Translations under genes and position numbers: made by a program
In this document: positions 15,677 to 26,128 of the stretch, in pieces
Layout: each line of letters opens with the position of its first letter
Position numbering within the stretch: the first letter of the stretch is position 1
Notes under the pieces: generated by a model
Databases searched by the model: none
What the model saw: only the letters and a program-made list of their open reading frames with translations
What the model was told of the DNA's origin: nothing
Origin: Palsa-601 sp963801185
GTDB taxonomy: Bacteria > Actinomycetota > Acidimicrobiia > Acidimicrobiales > Bog-793
Length of the DNA stretch: 64,000 bases
Assembly: GCA_963801185.1 (NCBI GenBank)
Contig: CAWDDW010000003.1
Location: forward strand, 62,001-126,000
Direction: 5' to 3'

Positions 15677-18550
15677 TCACTCGCCCGAGGGGGCTGGAGC
15701 AGCAGACCGCTTGGCGGCGGCGCTCGGCGCCTTCTTCGCCGCTCCCGCCTTTTTCGCACCGCCGGACTTCTTGACGGCTGCCTTCTTCGCACCGCCTGCC
15801 TTCCTGGCGGCAGCTTTCCTGGTGGCGCCGGACTTCTTCGTCGCTGCCGCCTTACGGGCGCGGGGGAAGGTCCGGCCTCCCGGCGCAACTGGATGACTCG
15901 CCGCGCGCTCGAGCGTGATCGTCTCTGGGTCGTCAGCGCGACGCAGCGAGGCGTTCACGGTCCCGTCGGTGACGTAGGGACCAAAGCGCCCCGAGCGCAG
16001 CACGATCGGTTGACCGCTGACCGGATCAGGTCCGACCTCTTTCAGCGGAGCCGCTGTTTGGCCGAAGCGCCGCGTCTTCGGCTGCGCGAGCCGCCCGAGC
16101 GCGTCCTCGAGCGTGACCTCGAACAGCTGCTCCTCGTTTTCGAGGCTGCGGGTGTCGTTGCCGCGTTTCAGGTACGGGCCGTACCTTCCGTTGCTCGCGA
16201 CGACCTCCAAGCCGGTGGCGGGATCGTGCCCGAGCAGGCGCGGCAGCTGGAGCAGCCGCATCGCGTCGCCGAGGGTCACGGTGTCGAGGGTCATCGAACT
16301 GAACAGCGACGCCGTCTTTGGCCGCTCCTTCGAGTCGCCGCCGATCTCACCGAGTTGGACGTAGGGGCCGAAACGCCCGGCTCGGGCATAAACCGGCTTG
16401 CCTGTCTCAGGATCGGCGCCGAGCGCCCGGTCACCCGACGGGCTCAAGAGCAGCTCCATCGCTCGCTCAGGAGTCAGCTCATCTGGTGCCAGCTCGTCCG
16501 GCACCGCGGCGCGGTCCTCACCGCGCTGGAGGTAGGGCCCGTAGCGTCCCACCCGAACGCAGATCTCCTCGCCGTTGTCGTCCGCACCGATCGGGATCGA
16601 GTTGACCTCCCGGGCGTCGATCTCCTCGAGGTGGGCCACGACGGCGTCTTTCAGGCCTCGCTTGCCGTCGACCGCGAGGACGTGCCGGGGCTGTCTCGAG
16701 CGCACGTCCCCCTCTCCGGCCTCGTCGAACCGGTCCGGCCGGTCGAGATGACGAGACTCACCGAAGTAGAAGCGCTCGAGCCACGGGATCTGCTCCTCTG
16801 ACCCTGACGCGATCTCGTCGAGGTCGTCTTCCATGCTGGCCGTGAACCCGTAGTCGACGAGGGTGGGGAAGTGCCGTTCGAGCAGGTTGACCACCGCAAA
16901 TGCGGTGAAGGACGGTACGAGTGCGGTGCCTCTCCGCCAGACGTATCCGCGGTCCTGGATGGTCTGGATGATGCTCGCGTACGTCGACGGCCGTCCCACA
17001 CCTAGCTCCTCGAGGCGCCGCACGAGGGACGCCTCGGTGTAGCGGGCAGGCGGCTTGGTCGCGTGGTCCTCGGTCTCGAGACCCTCGCAGTCGACGGGCC
17101 GCCCCTCGGCCAGACGCGGGAGGCGGGCATCGTCGCGAGGATCGCGGCCGCCGCCCCCGCCTTCGACGGTCTCGTCCTCGTCCTCCCGGTAGACCTGCAG
17201 GAAACCTGGTGACGTGATCACGGTTCCCGTCGCCACGAAGCCCGCCCGGGCACCAGCCGCCGCGGCCGGCGAGACGGCGGTGGTCACAGCCTCGAGCCGG
17301 ACACGAGCAGTCGTACCGGTCGCGTCGATCATCTGTGACGCGACCGTCCGTTGCCACACGAGCTCGTAGAGGTTTAGCTCGTCGGAGGCGAGCTCCCGGG
17401 CCACGGCGCTCGGCAGCCGGAAGCGGTCGCCGGCCGGGCGGATCGCTTCGTGAGCCTCCTGGGCGTTCTTCACCCGGCTCCTGTAAGTGCGGGGCGAAGA
17501 GGGGACGGACTGCGCGCCGTAGAGCTGGCGCGCCTGCTCGCGCGCGGCGTTGACAGCAGTGTCGGAGAGCGTCGTCGAGTCGGTCCGCATGTACGTGATG
17601 TAGCCCCGCTCGTACAGCGCCTGGGCGAGCCGCATCGTCCGTTGGGCGCCGAACCGGAGCTTGCGGGCCGCCTCCTGCTGCAGCGTCGACGTGATGAACG
17701 GAGCGGCCGGCGACCGCCTGAAGGGCCGGTCTTCCACCGACACGACGGAGAAGTCAGCCGGCTCGAGCACGCCGGCGAGACCGGTCGCCGACTCCGCGTC
17801 GAGGCAGAGGACCTCATCGGGCGATGTGAGCTGACCGGTCGGCCCGAAGTCGTCGCCGGTTGCGATCCGGCGCGACCCGACGTCCACCAACCTCGCCGAG
17901 AAACGCTGTCCGTCCGCCGCGAACTGCCCCTCCACGCTCCACCAGGCAGCCGAGCGGAACCTCATCCGCTCGCGCTCGCGCTCGACCACCACACGCGTGG
18001 CGACGCTCTGTACCCGTCCGGCGGAAAGGCCGCTCGCGACCTTGCGCCATAGCACAGGGGAGACCTCGTAGCCGTAGAGGCGGTCGAGGATCCGGCGCGC
18101 CTCTTGCGCGTCGACCAATCGCCGGTCGAGCTCGCGCGGGTTCTCGATCGCTTCGCGGATCGCGCCGGCGGTGATCTCGTGGAAGACCATGCGACGCACC
18201 GGCACACGCGGTGAGAGCACCTCGACCAGGTGCCAGGCGATGGACTCGCCCTCGCGGTCCTCGTCTGTGGCCAGGTAGACCTCGCTCGCATCCGAGAGCA
18301 GGCGCTTCAGCTTGGCCACCTGCTCCTTCTTCTCGCGGCTCACGACGTAGAGCGCCTTGAAGTCGTTGTCGACGTCGACGCCGAGGCGGGCCCACGGCTC
18401 CTTCTTGAACGCGGCCGGGACGTCGGCGGCTGAGCGGGGAAGGTCACGAATGTGCCCGATCGAGGACTCCACGACATAGTCGCGGCCGAGAAAGCCCGCG
18501 ATGGTCTTCGCTTTTGCCGGCGACTCGACTATCACGAGTGGCTTTGCCAT
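15677..18550 (-). CDS. topA: DNA topoisomerase I
   Basis: A complete type IA topoisomerase of 957 residues. The TOPRIM domain is at the N-terminus (LVIVESPAKAKTI, TDEDREGESIAWHL). The active-site tyrosine lies in YITYMRTDST at about residue 320. Zinc-finger cysteines are absent. Instead there are several Topo_C_Rpt repeats (VGRYGPYLQRG, AGRFGPYVQLG, NGRYGPYLKRG, SGRFGPYV) and a Lys/Ala-rich tail with repeated KKAG and KKSGG units, as in actinobacterial TopA, where such tails bind DNA and raise processivity. It relaxes negative supercoils. ATG 18550 (MAKPLVIVES) is preferred over GTG 18559. Confidence 0.96.
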   Translation of the reverse strand: MAKPLVIVESPAKAKTIAGFLGRDYVVESSIGHIRDLPRSAADVPAAFKKEPWARLGVDVDNDFKALYVVSREKKEQVAKLKRLLSDASEVYLATDEDREGESIAWHLVEVLSPRVPVRRMVFHEITAGAIREAIENPRELDRRLVDAQEARRILDRLYGYEVSPVLWRKVASGLSAGRVQSVATRVVVERERERMRFRSAAWWSVEGQFAADGQRFSARLVDVGSRRIATGDDFGPTGQLTSPDEVLCLDAESATGLAGVLEPADFSVVSVEDRPFRRSPAAPFITSTLQQEAARKLRFGAQRTMRLAQALYERGYITYMRTDSTTLSDTAVNAAREQARQLYGAQSVPSSPRTYRSRVKNAQEAHEAIRPAGDRFRLPSAVARELASDELNLYELVWQRTVASQMIDATGTTARVRLEAVTTAVSPAAAAGARAGFVATGTVITSPGFLQVYREDEDETVEGGGGGRDPRDDARLPRLAEGRPVDCEGLETEDHATKPPARYTEASLVRRLEELGVGRPSTYASIIQTIQDRGYVWRRGTALVPSFTAFAVVNLLERHFPTLVDYGFTASMEDDLDEIASGSEEQIPWLERFYFGESRHLDRPDRFDEAGEGDVRSRQPRHVLAVDGKRGLKDAVVAHLEEIDAREVNSIPIGADDNGEEICVRVGRYGPYLQRGEDRAAVPDELAPDELTPERAMELLLSPSGDRALGADPETGKPVYARAGRFGPYVQLGEIGGDSKERPKTASLFSSMTLDTVTLGDAMRLLQLPRLLGHDPATGLEVVASNGRYGPYLKRGNDTRSLENEEQLFEVTLEDALGRLAQPKTRRFGQTAAPLKEVGPDPVSGQPIVLRSGRFGPYVTDGTVNASLRRADDPETITLERAASHPVAPGGRTFPRARKAAATKKSGATRKAAARKAGGAKKAAVKKSGGAKKAGAAKKAPSAAAKRSAAPAPSGE

Positions 18551-18683
18551 CAGCGCCACGTCCTGTTGTTCTCCACTGGGCCACTCCTGAACGGGTCGGC
18601 GACGAGACGTCGCTGCGGCCTGCTCACGCGCCTGACCCTATGCGAGTGGTGCGCGCCGCCACGCGCGACGTCATGGCGACGGC

Positions 18684-21090
18684 CTATGCCGTCACCGTCG
18701 TGCCGCCGGGCTCCGCGTCGGCGGGTTTGGCAACCTCGACCGCTTCGGCCGCCCCGACGCCTTCGACAGCCGGACCGGCGACAGCTATGTCGAGGGTTGT
18801 GTCGTCCTCCCCGAACGTTCCCGTCGCGCGCTTCGAGAAGAGGATGGCGCCGCCGAGGACGACGATCGCGACACCTGCGATCGCAAAGCGGGCATCGTTG
18901 TGGCGAAGCGTGATCACAGCGGGCAGGATCAGGAGCGACACGAGGTTCATCACCTTGATGAGGGGGTTGAGGGCCGGGCCGGCAGTGTCCTTGAACGGAT
19001 CGCCGACGGTGTCGCCGATTACCGCCGCCTTGTGCGGGTCCGAGCCCTTGCCGCCGAGGAAGCCGTCCTCGATGTGCTTCTTCGCGTTGTCCCAGGCACC
19101 GCCGGAGTTCGAGAGGAAGTTCGCCATCAGCTGGCCGGTGAGGATCGTCCCGGTCAGGAACGCCCCGAGGGCGACGTAGTTGATGAGGAACCCGACGATC
19201 ACCGGCGACAAGATCGCGAGCAGCGCCGGGGTGGCGAGCTCCCGCTGGGCAGCAGCGGTGCAAATTCCGATGACCCGGCCGTACTCCGGCTTCTCGGTAC
19301 GGTCCATGATTCCGGGGTGCTCGCGGAACTGCCGGCGCACCTCCACCACGACGGTACCGGCGGAGCGGCCGACGGCCCGGATGGCGAGCGAGGAGAATAG
19401 GAACGCGATCGAGCCACCGATCAACAAGCCGATGAAGGTCGTCGGCTTGGCGACGTCGATCTGGGTCAGCGGGTTCGAGAACAACGCGTTGCCGATGGCG
19501 GAGATGTGGAGCTGGCTGCCGATCGTCTCGATGAACGATGCGAACAGGGCGACCGCAGCTATGACGGCGGAGCCGATGGCGACACCCTTCGTGATCGCCT
19601 TCGTCGTGTTCCCAACCGCGTCGAGGCTCACCATCACGCGCTGAGCCTCGCCGTGGAACTCGCCGGACATCTCCGCAATGCCAGCCGCGTTGTCAGCCAC
19701 CGGGCCGAAGGAGTCCTCGGAGATGACCATTCCAGTGGTCGAGAGCATGCCGATGCCGACGAGGGCGACGAGGTACAGGTCGACGTCGATGTTGTGACCG
19801 CCGATGCCGACGGCTGCCGCGATGGCGATGGCGATGGCGAGCACGGCCCATACGCTCGACTCGAGCCCGAGAGCGATTCCCGACAGCACTGTCGTCGCCG
19901 GGCCGGTCCGCGTTGAGTCCGCGACTTCCCTCACCGGTCGCCTCTCGGTCGACGTGAAGTGCTCGGTGATGAGGCTCGCCACGTTCGCCAGCACGACGCC
20001 GACGAGAACGGCCCAGAAGACCTTGAGATTGTGCACGTAGAACTGGGCGACTAGGAACGCCCCGACGAGCGTCAGGAATGCCGATAGACGAAAGCCCCGG
20101 TTGATCGGCGCCATGGCGGACTTGTCGTTCTTGCCGGCCCGCACCACGAGGATGCCGACGGCCGACGTGAGGATTCCGATGCTGGCGACGATCAACGGAT
20201 AGATCAAGCCCTTCGCCCAGGCAGCGGGATCGTGGGCATAGAGCGTCTTGAATGCCGAGTAACCGAGGATGAGCGACGCGATGATCGTGATCTCGTAGGA
20301 CTCGAAGAGGTCCGCAGCCATTCCGGCGCAGTCGCCGACGTTGTCCCCGACGTTGTCGGCGATGGTCGCCGCGTTGCGAGGGTCGTCTTCGGGGATGCCC
20401 GCCTCAACCTTCCCGACCAGGTCAGCGCCCACGTCAGCGGCCTTGGTGAAGATACCGCCACCGACCCTCATGAACAACGCGAGCAGGGAAGCGCCGAAGC
20501 CGAAGCCGACCAGCACGGCCGTAGCGGAGTTCTGGAAGATGAAGACGATGCCGGTTGCGCCGATGATGCCGAGGCCGACGCAGAACATGCCCGTGATGCC
20601 GCCCGTGCGGAACGCGACCTTGAGCGCGCCGGGGAAGCTCACCGTCCCTCGCAGCTGCCGCGGTGCGGACGTTGCCGCGCACGGCGATCGACATGCCGAT
20701 GAAACCGGTGAGCGAGGAGAAGAGGGCTCCGACCAAGAAGGCGACCGCCCACGCGAAGCCGGCGGACACGAACGACAGCGCGACATGGTTGTTCGCCTCG
20801 ACAACCTTCTGCGCGGTAAAGAAGACCAGCACGAAGAGCGGGACGACGATGATGGCGATGGTGCGGAACTGCCGCTTGAGGAATGCGACTGCGCCCTCTT
20901 GGATCGCGGCTGCGATCTCGCGCATCGTCTCGGTGCCTTGGTCGGCGGCAAGCACGCCGCGCATCAGATACAGCGCTACCAGGATTGCTACGACTCCAGC
21001 GGCAAGGGCGAAGCCCAGCCAGGCGCGCTCGGCACCGCCGAGCGTGAATGCCTGGTATCCGCCAGAGCTCGCGAGGAGGTGGGGGTGCAC
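18684..21090 (-). CDS. hppA: Membrane-bound proton-pumping pyrophosphatase, frameshifted near 20645
   Basis: About 801 residues after restoring one frameshift near 20645, between GNVRTAAA and VSFPGALKVAFRTGG. The PPi/Mg site is explicit: DVGADLVGKVEAGIPEDDPRN followed by ATIADNVGDNVGDCAGMAADL and, near the end, GSDPHKAAVIGDTVGDP. About 15 membrane helices are present. The motif GNTTKAITKG carries lysine at the position that separates K+-independent from K+-dependent enzymes, so this should be a K+-independent H+ pump. It recovers PPi energy as a proton gradient. GTG 21090 is chosen for the AAGGAG box seven bases upstream. A TTG at 21093 is possible. Confidence 0.92.
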
Positions 21091-21120
21091 CAATTAGCTC
21101 CTTTGCTCAGGTCGGGGGGG

Positions 21121-21150
21121 AGGATAAACGAGTCGCGCCCGCAAGTTCAA
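21121..21150 (-). promoter_or_regulatory. Sigma-70-type promoter of hppA
   Basis: On the minus strand TTGAAC (21150-21145) and TATCCT (21126-21121) are separated by 18 bases. They place the start of transcription near 21114, about 24 bases before GTG 21090, with AAGGAG in that leader. Confidence 0.55.
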
Positions 21151-21224
21151 GATTTCACTAATCGAGGAGACCCGCTCTCGGGGTTCGGGCGGCCTCTGGT
21201 GCCTCGACCCGGGCAACAGGCTAG

Positions 21225-21969
21225 TCAGTCCTGTTGTCCCGATGCGCCGGGATCCGTGGGATAGCCGGATCCGGTCTCGGCAGGCCGGAGGATCTCGATC
21301 ACGGGGTTGATCATCGCCGTACGGTGGTTGCGGTCACCGACCATTCCCTCGGCGGTGATGACGGCCCCCGGCTCGACGCCCGGGTAGCGCCGGCGACCCT
21401 GGAAGATGAGGAGGATCTGGCCCGTCTCGTCCGCCAGCGTGCACTCCACGCTCGGCACGCCGGCTCGCGGCTGCACGCGGACCGACCGGACGCGCCCGCC
21501 AACCTTCGCGCGCTGCCTCCACCTCAGCTGGGCAATCGGGATCGCACCAGGGAACGAAAGCGCGCGTGACTCGGCGGCGCTTCGGGCAGCCGACCGCCGG
21601 TCGGCCGCGCTCCGAGCCTCGTCGCCGTGACTGTGGTGGGTCACCCAGGGGTGCGCTGGTGTTGCGCCACGCTCTCCACCAGGACTTTGTGCCCCCGTGG
21701 CAGCTAACCGCCCGCCAGTCTCGTCGTCCCACGAAGCGCCCAGGTCCGGCGGGAGAGCGGCGAGACCCGCACCTATGGGCTGCGACACGAGCGCGCGCCT
21801 GTGCTCGCCGAGCCGGAACGGGACGATCGTCGCGGTCGCGTTCGGGAGCTGGCTGACGAACCCAGCGATGCTGTCCGCCGTCCGGTCATGCAAGACGCGA
21901 CGCCAGATGCCTTCGAAGACACGCCGCGGCAACAGCACGCTCACCTCGGTGCGGCCGTCTGCCGCCGTC
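21225..21969 (-). CDS. OB-fold domain protein, in frame with the tail of the APC transporter
   Basis: The last ~100 residues form an OB-fold typical of a small actinobacterial family (RAKVGGRVRSVRVQ, SVECTLADETGQILLIFQGR, PGAVITAEGMVGDRNHRTAMINP). Upstream, the same uninterrupted frame encodes the transporter's own C-terminus (TEVSVLLPRRVFEGIWRRVL, FVSQLPNATATIVPF), joined by a ~90-residue Ala/Gly/Arg-rich linker. Either the two are fused, or the OB protein starts within the linker, for example at GTG 21644 (139 residues). In Mycobacterium the equivalents are separate neighbours (Rv2690c and Rv2694c). OB-fold members of this family are presumed nucleic-acid binding. Confidence 0.7.
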
Positions 21970-23770
21970 TCTGCGACGACTCCATCGCGGCCCGGGTGAG
22001 CCGCCGGTCGGGGCACTCGATCAGGTCGAGGGGGAAGCGGGCCAGCCCGAGCCGGCTCCATTGCTGCTCCAGTTCGTGGGCGACGCTCGTGTCGAGGACG
22101 AAGTGGACGGCCCTCAGCTCGTCGGGCTGGAGCGTCCGGGCGTACTGAAGCGCCCGCGCCGCCGCGAGGTCGAGCCGCTCGACGAAGACGAGCACGACGT
22201 GGCGGCGCTGCACGGGCGCCTCGGCGGCGTGCGGGGCGTTCTCCTCAAGCTCGGCCTTCTCCACCCCGTACTGCTTGTGCAGGCGTATGAGCACGATGAA
22301 CAGCACGGGGAACAAGACCACTACGAGCCACGCCCCCTGCGAGAATTTCACGACGGCAAGGATCCCGACGATGAGGAACGAGAGGACCGCCGCGAACCCG
22401 TTGATCGCGATCTTGTGGCGCCAGCCCTGTTCCCTGTAGGTGATGTGGTGTTTCACCATCCCCGCGCCCGCCATGGTGAAGCCGACGAAGACGCCGATGG
22501 CGTAGAGGGCGACGAGCGCATTGACGCTCACATCCGTGGCGACCAGCAGAGCGATCGACGCAGCCGCGAGGATGATGATCCCGTTCGAGAAGACGAGCCG
22601 GTGACCTCGCCTCGTCAGCTGGCGGGGAAGGTAGGCGTCTTCTGCCACGAAGCTCGCAAGGTTCGGGAACCCGTTGAAGCTCGTGTTGGCTCCCGTGTAG
22701 AGGATGAGCATCGTGACGACCTGTATGTAATAGAAGCCAGCCTTGCCGAGAGACGAGTACCCGAACACATAGTGGGCCTCCTGCGAGAGCACTGTCGGGG
22801 TCTCGCTGATGTACGGGACGGCGTGGGTGATCGCCGCGAGGATCGAGACACCGAGCACGAGTGAGCCGAGCGTGAGCGACATGATCACGAGCACGCGCCG
22901 GGCGTTGATCCCCGTGGGCTGGCGGAAGTTGGCGACGCCGTTCGATATCGCCTCGAGGCCGGTGAGCGACGAGCCGCCGTTGGCGAACGCGCGGAGCACC
23001 ACGAGGAGCCCGGCGCCGTAGAACAGGCCGTTCACGGAGTGGCCGACGGCGACGCCGCGCACGTCGATCGGGTGAGCGTGAAGCTGGCCGAGCGCCGCGC
23101 GGATGAGACCGAACACGACGAGCGAGCCGACGCCGGTTATGAAGAGATAGGTCGGGAGCGCGAAGGTCCTGCCGGCCTCGCGGATGCCGCGCAGGTTTCC
23201 CCACAACAGCGCCACGACGACTGTGACGGTGATGTAGACCGGGATGTGGTGCCCTGAGAGCACGAGCTTGCCGTTTATGTCGACGGCGGACACGAGGGCG
23301 TCGGTCCCCGCCGCGGTCTGGACGCAAACCGTGAGCACGTAGTCGATGATGAGCGCGACCGCCGCGATCTGCGCCACCCGCGGTCCGAAGTTCTCCCGTC
23401 CGACGACGTAGGAACCGCCGGCCTTCGTGTAGACCATCACGACTTCCCGGTACGAGAGCGTGACGAAGAACAGCACGAGCAATATCGCGAACGTGATCGG
23501 CAAGAGGAGCGAGAACGCCGCAAGGCCGACGATGGGGACGAGCTGGTTCAGCATCTCCTCGGTGCCGTATGCAGTGGAGGAGATGCAGTCCGGGGAGAGC
23601 ACTCCGAGCGCGAGGACCTTCGAGAGCTTCTCCTCGGACAGCTTCTCCGTGGTGAGCGGGGGCCCGAGGAACCTCCGCTTCAGCCGGTACGAGAGCGGCT
23701 CGGGCAATATGACAGAGGGCGCTGACGACGTAGGTGCTCGCGGTCGATCACCCTCGGACGCCAGTGTCAC
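21941..23770 (-). CDS. APC-superfamily transporter (Rv2690c-like), frameshifted near 21966
   Basis: A 12-helix amino-acid/polyamine/cation permease (KUP-like APC group). The N-terminal helix region LGVLSPDCISSTAYGTEEML and TLSYREVVMVYTKAGGSYVV are typical. A cytoplasmic C-terminal domain (RRHVVLVFVERLDLAAARAL, LIECPDRRLTRAAME) follows the helices. The frame ends early at 21941, but one missing base near 21966 would restore the expected tail (VVAETAADGRTEVS). The gene is divergent, 88 bases apart, from two TrkA-type genes, the arrangement of Rv2690c with ceoB/ceoC in M. tuberculosis. Potassium as substrate is inferred from that linkage. Confidence 0.85.
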   Translation of the reverse strand: MTLASEGDRPRAPTSSAPSVILPEPLSYRLKRRFLGPPLTTEKLSEEKLSKVLALGVLSPDCISSTAYGTEEMLNQLVPIVGLAAFSLLLPITFAILLVLFFVTLSYREVVMVYTKAGGSYVVGRENFGPRVAQIAAVALIIDYVLTVCVQTAAGTDALVSAVDINGKLVLSGHHIPVYITVTVVVALLWGNLRGIREAGRTFALPTYLFITGVGSLVVFGLIRAALGQLHAHPIDVRGVAVGHSVNGLFYGAGLLVVLRAFANGGSSLTGLEAISNGVANFRQPTGINARRVLVIMSLTLGSLVLGVSILAAITHAVPYISETPTVLSQEAHYVFGYSSLGKAGFYYIQVVTMLILYTGANTSFNGFPNLASFVAEDAYLPRQLTRRGHRLVFSNGIIILAAASIALLVATDVSVNALVALYAIGVFVGFTMAGAGMVKHHITYREQGWRHKIAINGFAAVLSFLIVGILAVVKFSQGAWLVVVLFPVLFIVLIRLHKQYGVEKAELEENAPHAAEAPVQRRHVVLVFVERLDLAAARALQYARTLQPDELRAVHFVLDTSVAHELEQQWSRLGLARFPLDLIECPDRRLTRAAMESSQRRRQTAAPR

Positions 23771-23858
23771 CCGCTCATCTTGGCCCGGCTCGGCCGACAG
23801 GTCGAACCACTCCCGTGCGAGTTGTGGCGGCGGCGCTTACAAGGAAGGATGGACGACG

Positions 23859-24527
23859 ATGCACGTCATCATCGTCGGCTGTGGGCGCGTCGGCTCCGGG
23901 CTGGCTGTCAACCTCGAGCAAGCGGGCCACAGCGTCTCCATAATCGACAAACAGCCGAGGGCGTTCCGGCGCCTGCCCGACGACTGGACGGGCCAGAAGG
24001 TGACCGGTTTCGGCTTCGATAGGGGCCACCTCGACCAGGCGAGGGCGTCCGAGGCGCACGCCCTGGCGGCAGTGACGAGCGGTGACAACTCGAACATCCT
24101 GACTGCCCGGATCGCCCGAGAGACCTACGAGATCCCGAACGTCGTCGCTCGCATCTACGACCCGCGGCGGGCCGAGATCTTCCAGAGGCTCGGGATCCCG
24201 ACGGTCCCGAGCGTGTCGTGGACGACCGATCAGGTGCTTCGCCGCATCCTCCCGGACCAGAGCTCCTGGGAGTGGACCGACTCGTCCGGCAACCTCCACC
24301 TCGTGGAAAGGGCGATGCCGCCCGCGTGGGCCGGCAAGAAGCTGGTCGAGCTCGTCCCTGCCGGCATCCGCATCGCAGCCGTCACGCGGGGAGGCCTGCC
24401 GACCTTGAACATACGGGATCTCTTCGGGCAGGAAGGCGACGTCCTCCAGCTCCTCGTCACGAGCGACTCAGAGCCCGCCTTGCGCGCCTTTCTCGAGCGC
24501 GCCGAGCAAGGAGCAGCCGGCGCATGA
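23859..24527 (+). CDS. TrkA-type potassium uptake regulator (CeoB-like)
   Basis: 222 residues. An RCK_N Rossmann domain starts at residue 2 (HVIIVGCGRVGSGLAVNLE, acidic IIDKQ at the second strand), suggesting NAD(H) or adenine-nucleotide binding. An RCK_C ligand domain follows at about 140-220 (ERAMPPAWAGKKLVEL, EGDVLQLLV). Such subunits gate Trk/Ktr or APC-type K+ systems in the cytoplasm. An AAGGAAGGA ribosome site precedes ATG 23859 by nine bases. The stop overlaps the next TrkA gene (ATGA). The pair is the counterpart of ceoB-ceoC. Confidence 0.9.
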   Translation: MHVIIVGCGRVGSGLAVNLEQAGHSVSIIDKQPRAFRRLPDDWTGQKVTGFGFDRGHLDQARASEAHALAAVTSGDNSNILTARIARETYEIPNVVARIYDPRRAEIFQRLGIPTVPSVSWTTDQVLRRILPDQSSWEWTDSSGNLHLVERAMPPAWAGKKLVELVPAGIRIAAVTRGGLPTLNIRDLFGQEGDVLQLLVTSDSEPALRAFLERAEQGAAGA

Positions 24528-25191
24528 GGGTCGCGGTGGCCGGGGCGGGGAAGGTGGGGCGTTTCTTGGCGGAGGATCTAGCGGCCAGCGGGCACGACGT
24601 GATACTCATCGACAAGGACCCCGACAGGCCGACTCCTTCGAGCCGATGGACGGCATCCGAATCGCCGTCGCGGACGCCTGCGAAGTGGCGTCACTGCAGG
24701 CCCTCCACATGGACCAGATCGACGTCATGGTTGCCGTCACCGGCGATGACGAGGACAACCTCGTCATCTCGCTCCTCGCCAAGCAGGAGTTCGCTGTGCC
24801 ACGGGTCATAGCCCGCGTGAATCACCCGAAGAACCACTGGCTGTTCAACGAGTCATGGGGCGTCGACGTCGCCGTGTCCACGCCCCAGATCCTCGCCGGC
24901 CTCGTCGAGGAGGCCGTCTCGGTGGGTGTGCTCGTGCGCCTCCTGCAGTTCGAGGGCGGCAACACACGACTCGTCGAGGTGACCCTCGCCGACGGTTCGC
25001 CGGCAGCGAACCAGGCTGTTGCCGATCTCGGCCTCCCGCGGGGGGCGACTGTCGTGGCGATCGTCCGTGACGCCCACGTCGTCGTGCCCCGGGCGGACAC
25101 GATCCTTGATCGCGGCGACGAGGTGTTGATCCTCGCCAGCGCGAGCATCGACGACGACGAGATTCGAGAGCTGCTCGCCGCGCGACCGTGA
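24524..25191 (+). CDS. TrkA-type potassium uptake regulator (CeoC-like), frameshifted near 24630
   Basis: About 222 residues after correcting one missing base near 24630. Before it the frame gives RVAVAGAGKVGRFLAEDLAA and VILIDKDPDR. After it come FEPMDGIRIAVADACEVASL, VTGDDEDNLVISLLAKQEF and RVIARVNHPKNHWLFNESWG, then an RCK_C domain with GATVVAIVRDAHVVVPRAD and GDEVLILAS. It overlaps the upstream TrkA stop and the downstream HAD gene start (GTGA). It presumably forms a heteromeric gating ring with its neighbour. Confidence 0.88.
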
Positions 25192-26117
25192 CAACCGAGC
25201 CCGAGACCGAGACGAACGAAGACAGAGCGGCGTCCGGGGAGACTCCCCAACTCGGCGCGGCACGCCCTCACAGTCCCCCGGTGCGATATGGCGATCGTGA
25301 GGCTGCCTTCTTCGATCTCGACAAGACGGTCATCGCCCGCGCGTCGATGGTGGCCTTCGGACGGCCTTTCTACCGTGGGGGCCTGATCAATCGCCGCACC
25401 GTGCTGCGGGCGATCTACGGCCAGCTCGTCTATCTCCAACTCGGGGCGAGCGAGGAACGGCTCGCCCGCATCCGGGAGTCAGTTCTCAAGCTGACACGAG
25501 GATGGTCACAGGCACGAGTGAGCGAGATCGTCGCGGAGGCGCTGGAGCAGATCGTCGAGCCCATCATTTATGCCGAGGCTGCCGACCTCATCGAAGAGCA
25601 CAAGGACGCCGGCAGGATGGTCGTCATAGTCTCCGCCTCGCCAGAGGAGATCGTCGCCCCCCTCGGCCGCTACCTCGGGGCGGATCGCGTGATCGCGAGC
25701 CGGGCGAGCCTCGACGAGGAGGGCCGGTACACGGGCTCGATGGAGTTCTACGCCTACGGCGAGTACAAGGCCGAGGCGATACGAGCGCTCGCCCAGCGCG
25801 AGGGACTCGACCTCGCGAATTCGTGGGCGTACACCGACTCCTACACCGACCTGCCGATGCTCGAGGAGGTGGGTCATCCCGTTGCGGTCAATGCCGACAG
25901 GGTGCTCGGGCGGTACGCGCGAGAGCACGAGATCGAGATGGCCCGGTTCAATCAGCCGGTCCGGCTGCGCGACCGCGTGCGAGGCCGGATCTCCGCGGTC
26001 CCCCAGAAGCCGGCTATCGCCGTCTCGGTCGGAGCTGTCGCCCTGTCGGCGGGTGCCGCCGCGCTCGGGTGGTGGCTCGGCTCCCGCCGGACCATCGACC
26101 GGCTTCGGGGCGGCTGA
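25188..26117 (+). CDS. HAD-IB family hydrolase with C-terminal membrane anchor
   Basis: A 309-residue HAD phosphatase of the SerB-like IB subfamily. Motif I is AAFFDLDKTV (nucleophile Asp in DLDKT), motif II VIVSASPEE, motif III region YGEYKAEAI and motif IV YTDSYTDLPMLE. The first ~30 residues are acidic and probably disordered. A hydrophobic segment near 280-300 (VSVGAVALSAGAAALGWWLG) should anchor it to the membrane. Homologues are annotated as phosphoserine phosphatase-like or lysophosphatidic-acid phosphatase-like, and the substrate is not decidable here. GTG 25188 overlaps the TrkA stop. Confidence 0.88.
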   Translation: MTTEPETETNEDRAASGETPQLGAARPHSPPVRYGDREAAFFDLDKTVIARASMVAFGRPFYRGGLINRRTVLRAIYGQLVYLQLGASEERLARIRESVLKLTRGWSQARVSEIVAEALEQIVEPIIYAEAADLIEEHKDAGRMVVIVSASPEEIVAPLGRYLGADRVIASRASLDEEGRYTGSMEFYAYGEYKAEAIRALAQREGLDLANSWAYTDSYTDLPMLEEVGHPVAVNADRVLGRYAREHEIEMARFNQPVRLRDRVRGRISAVPQKPAIAVSVGAVALSAGAAALGWWLGSRRTIDRLRGG

Positions 26118-26128
26118 GCGAGGGCGTC

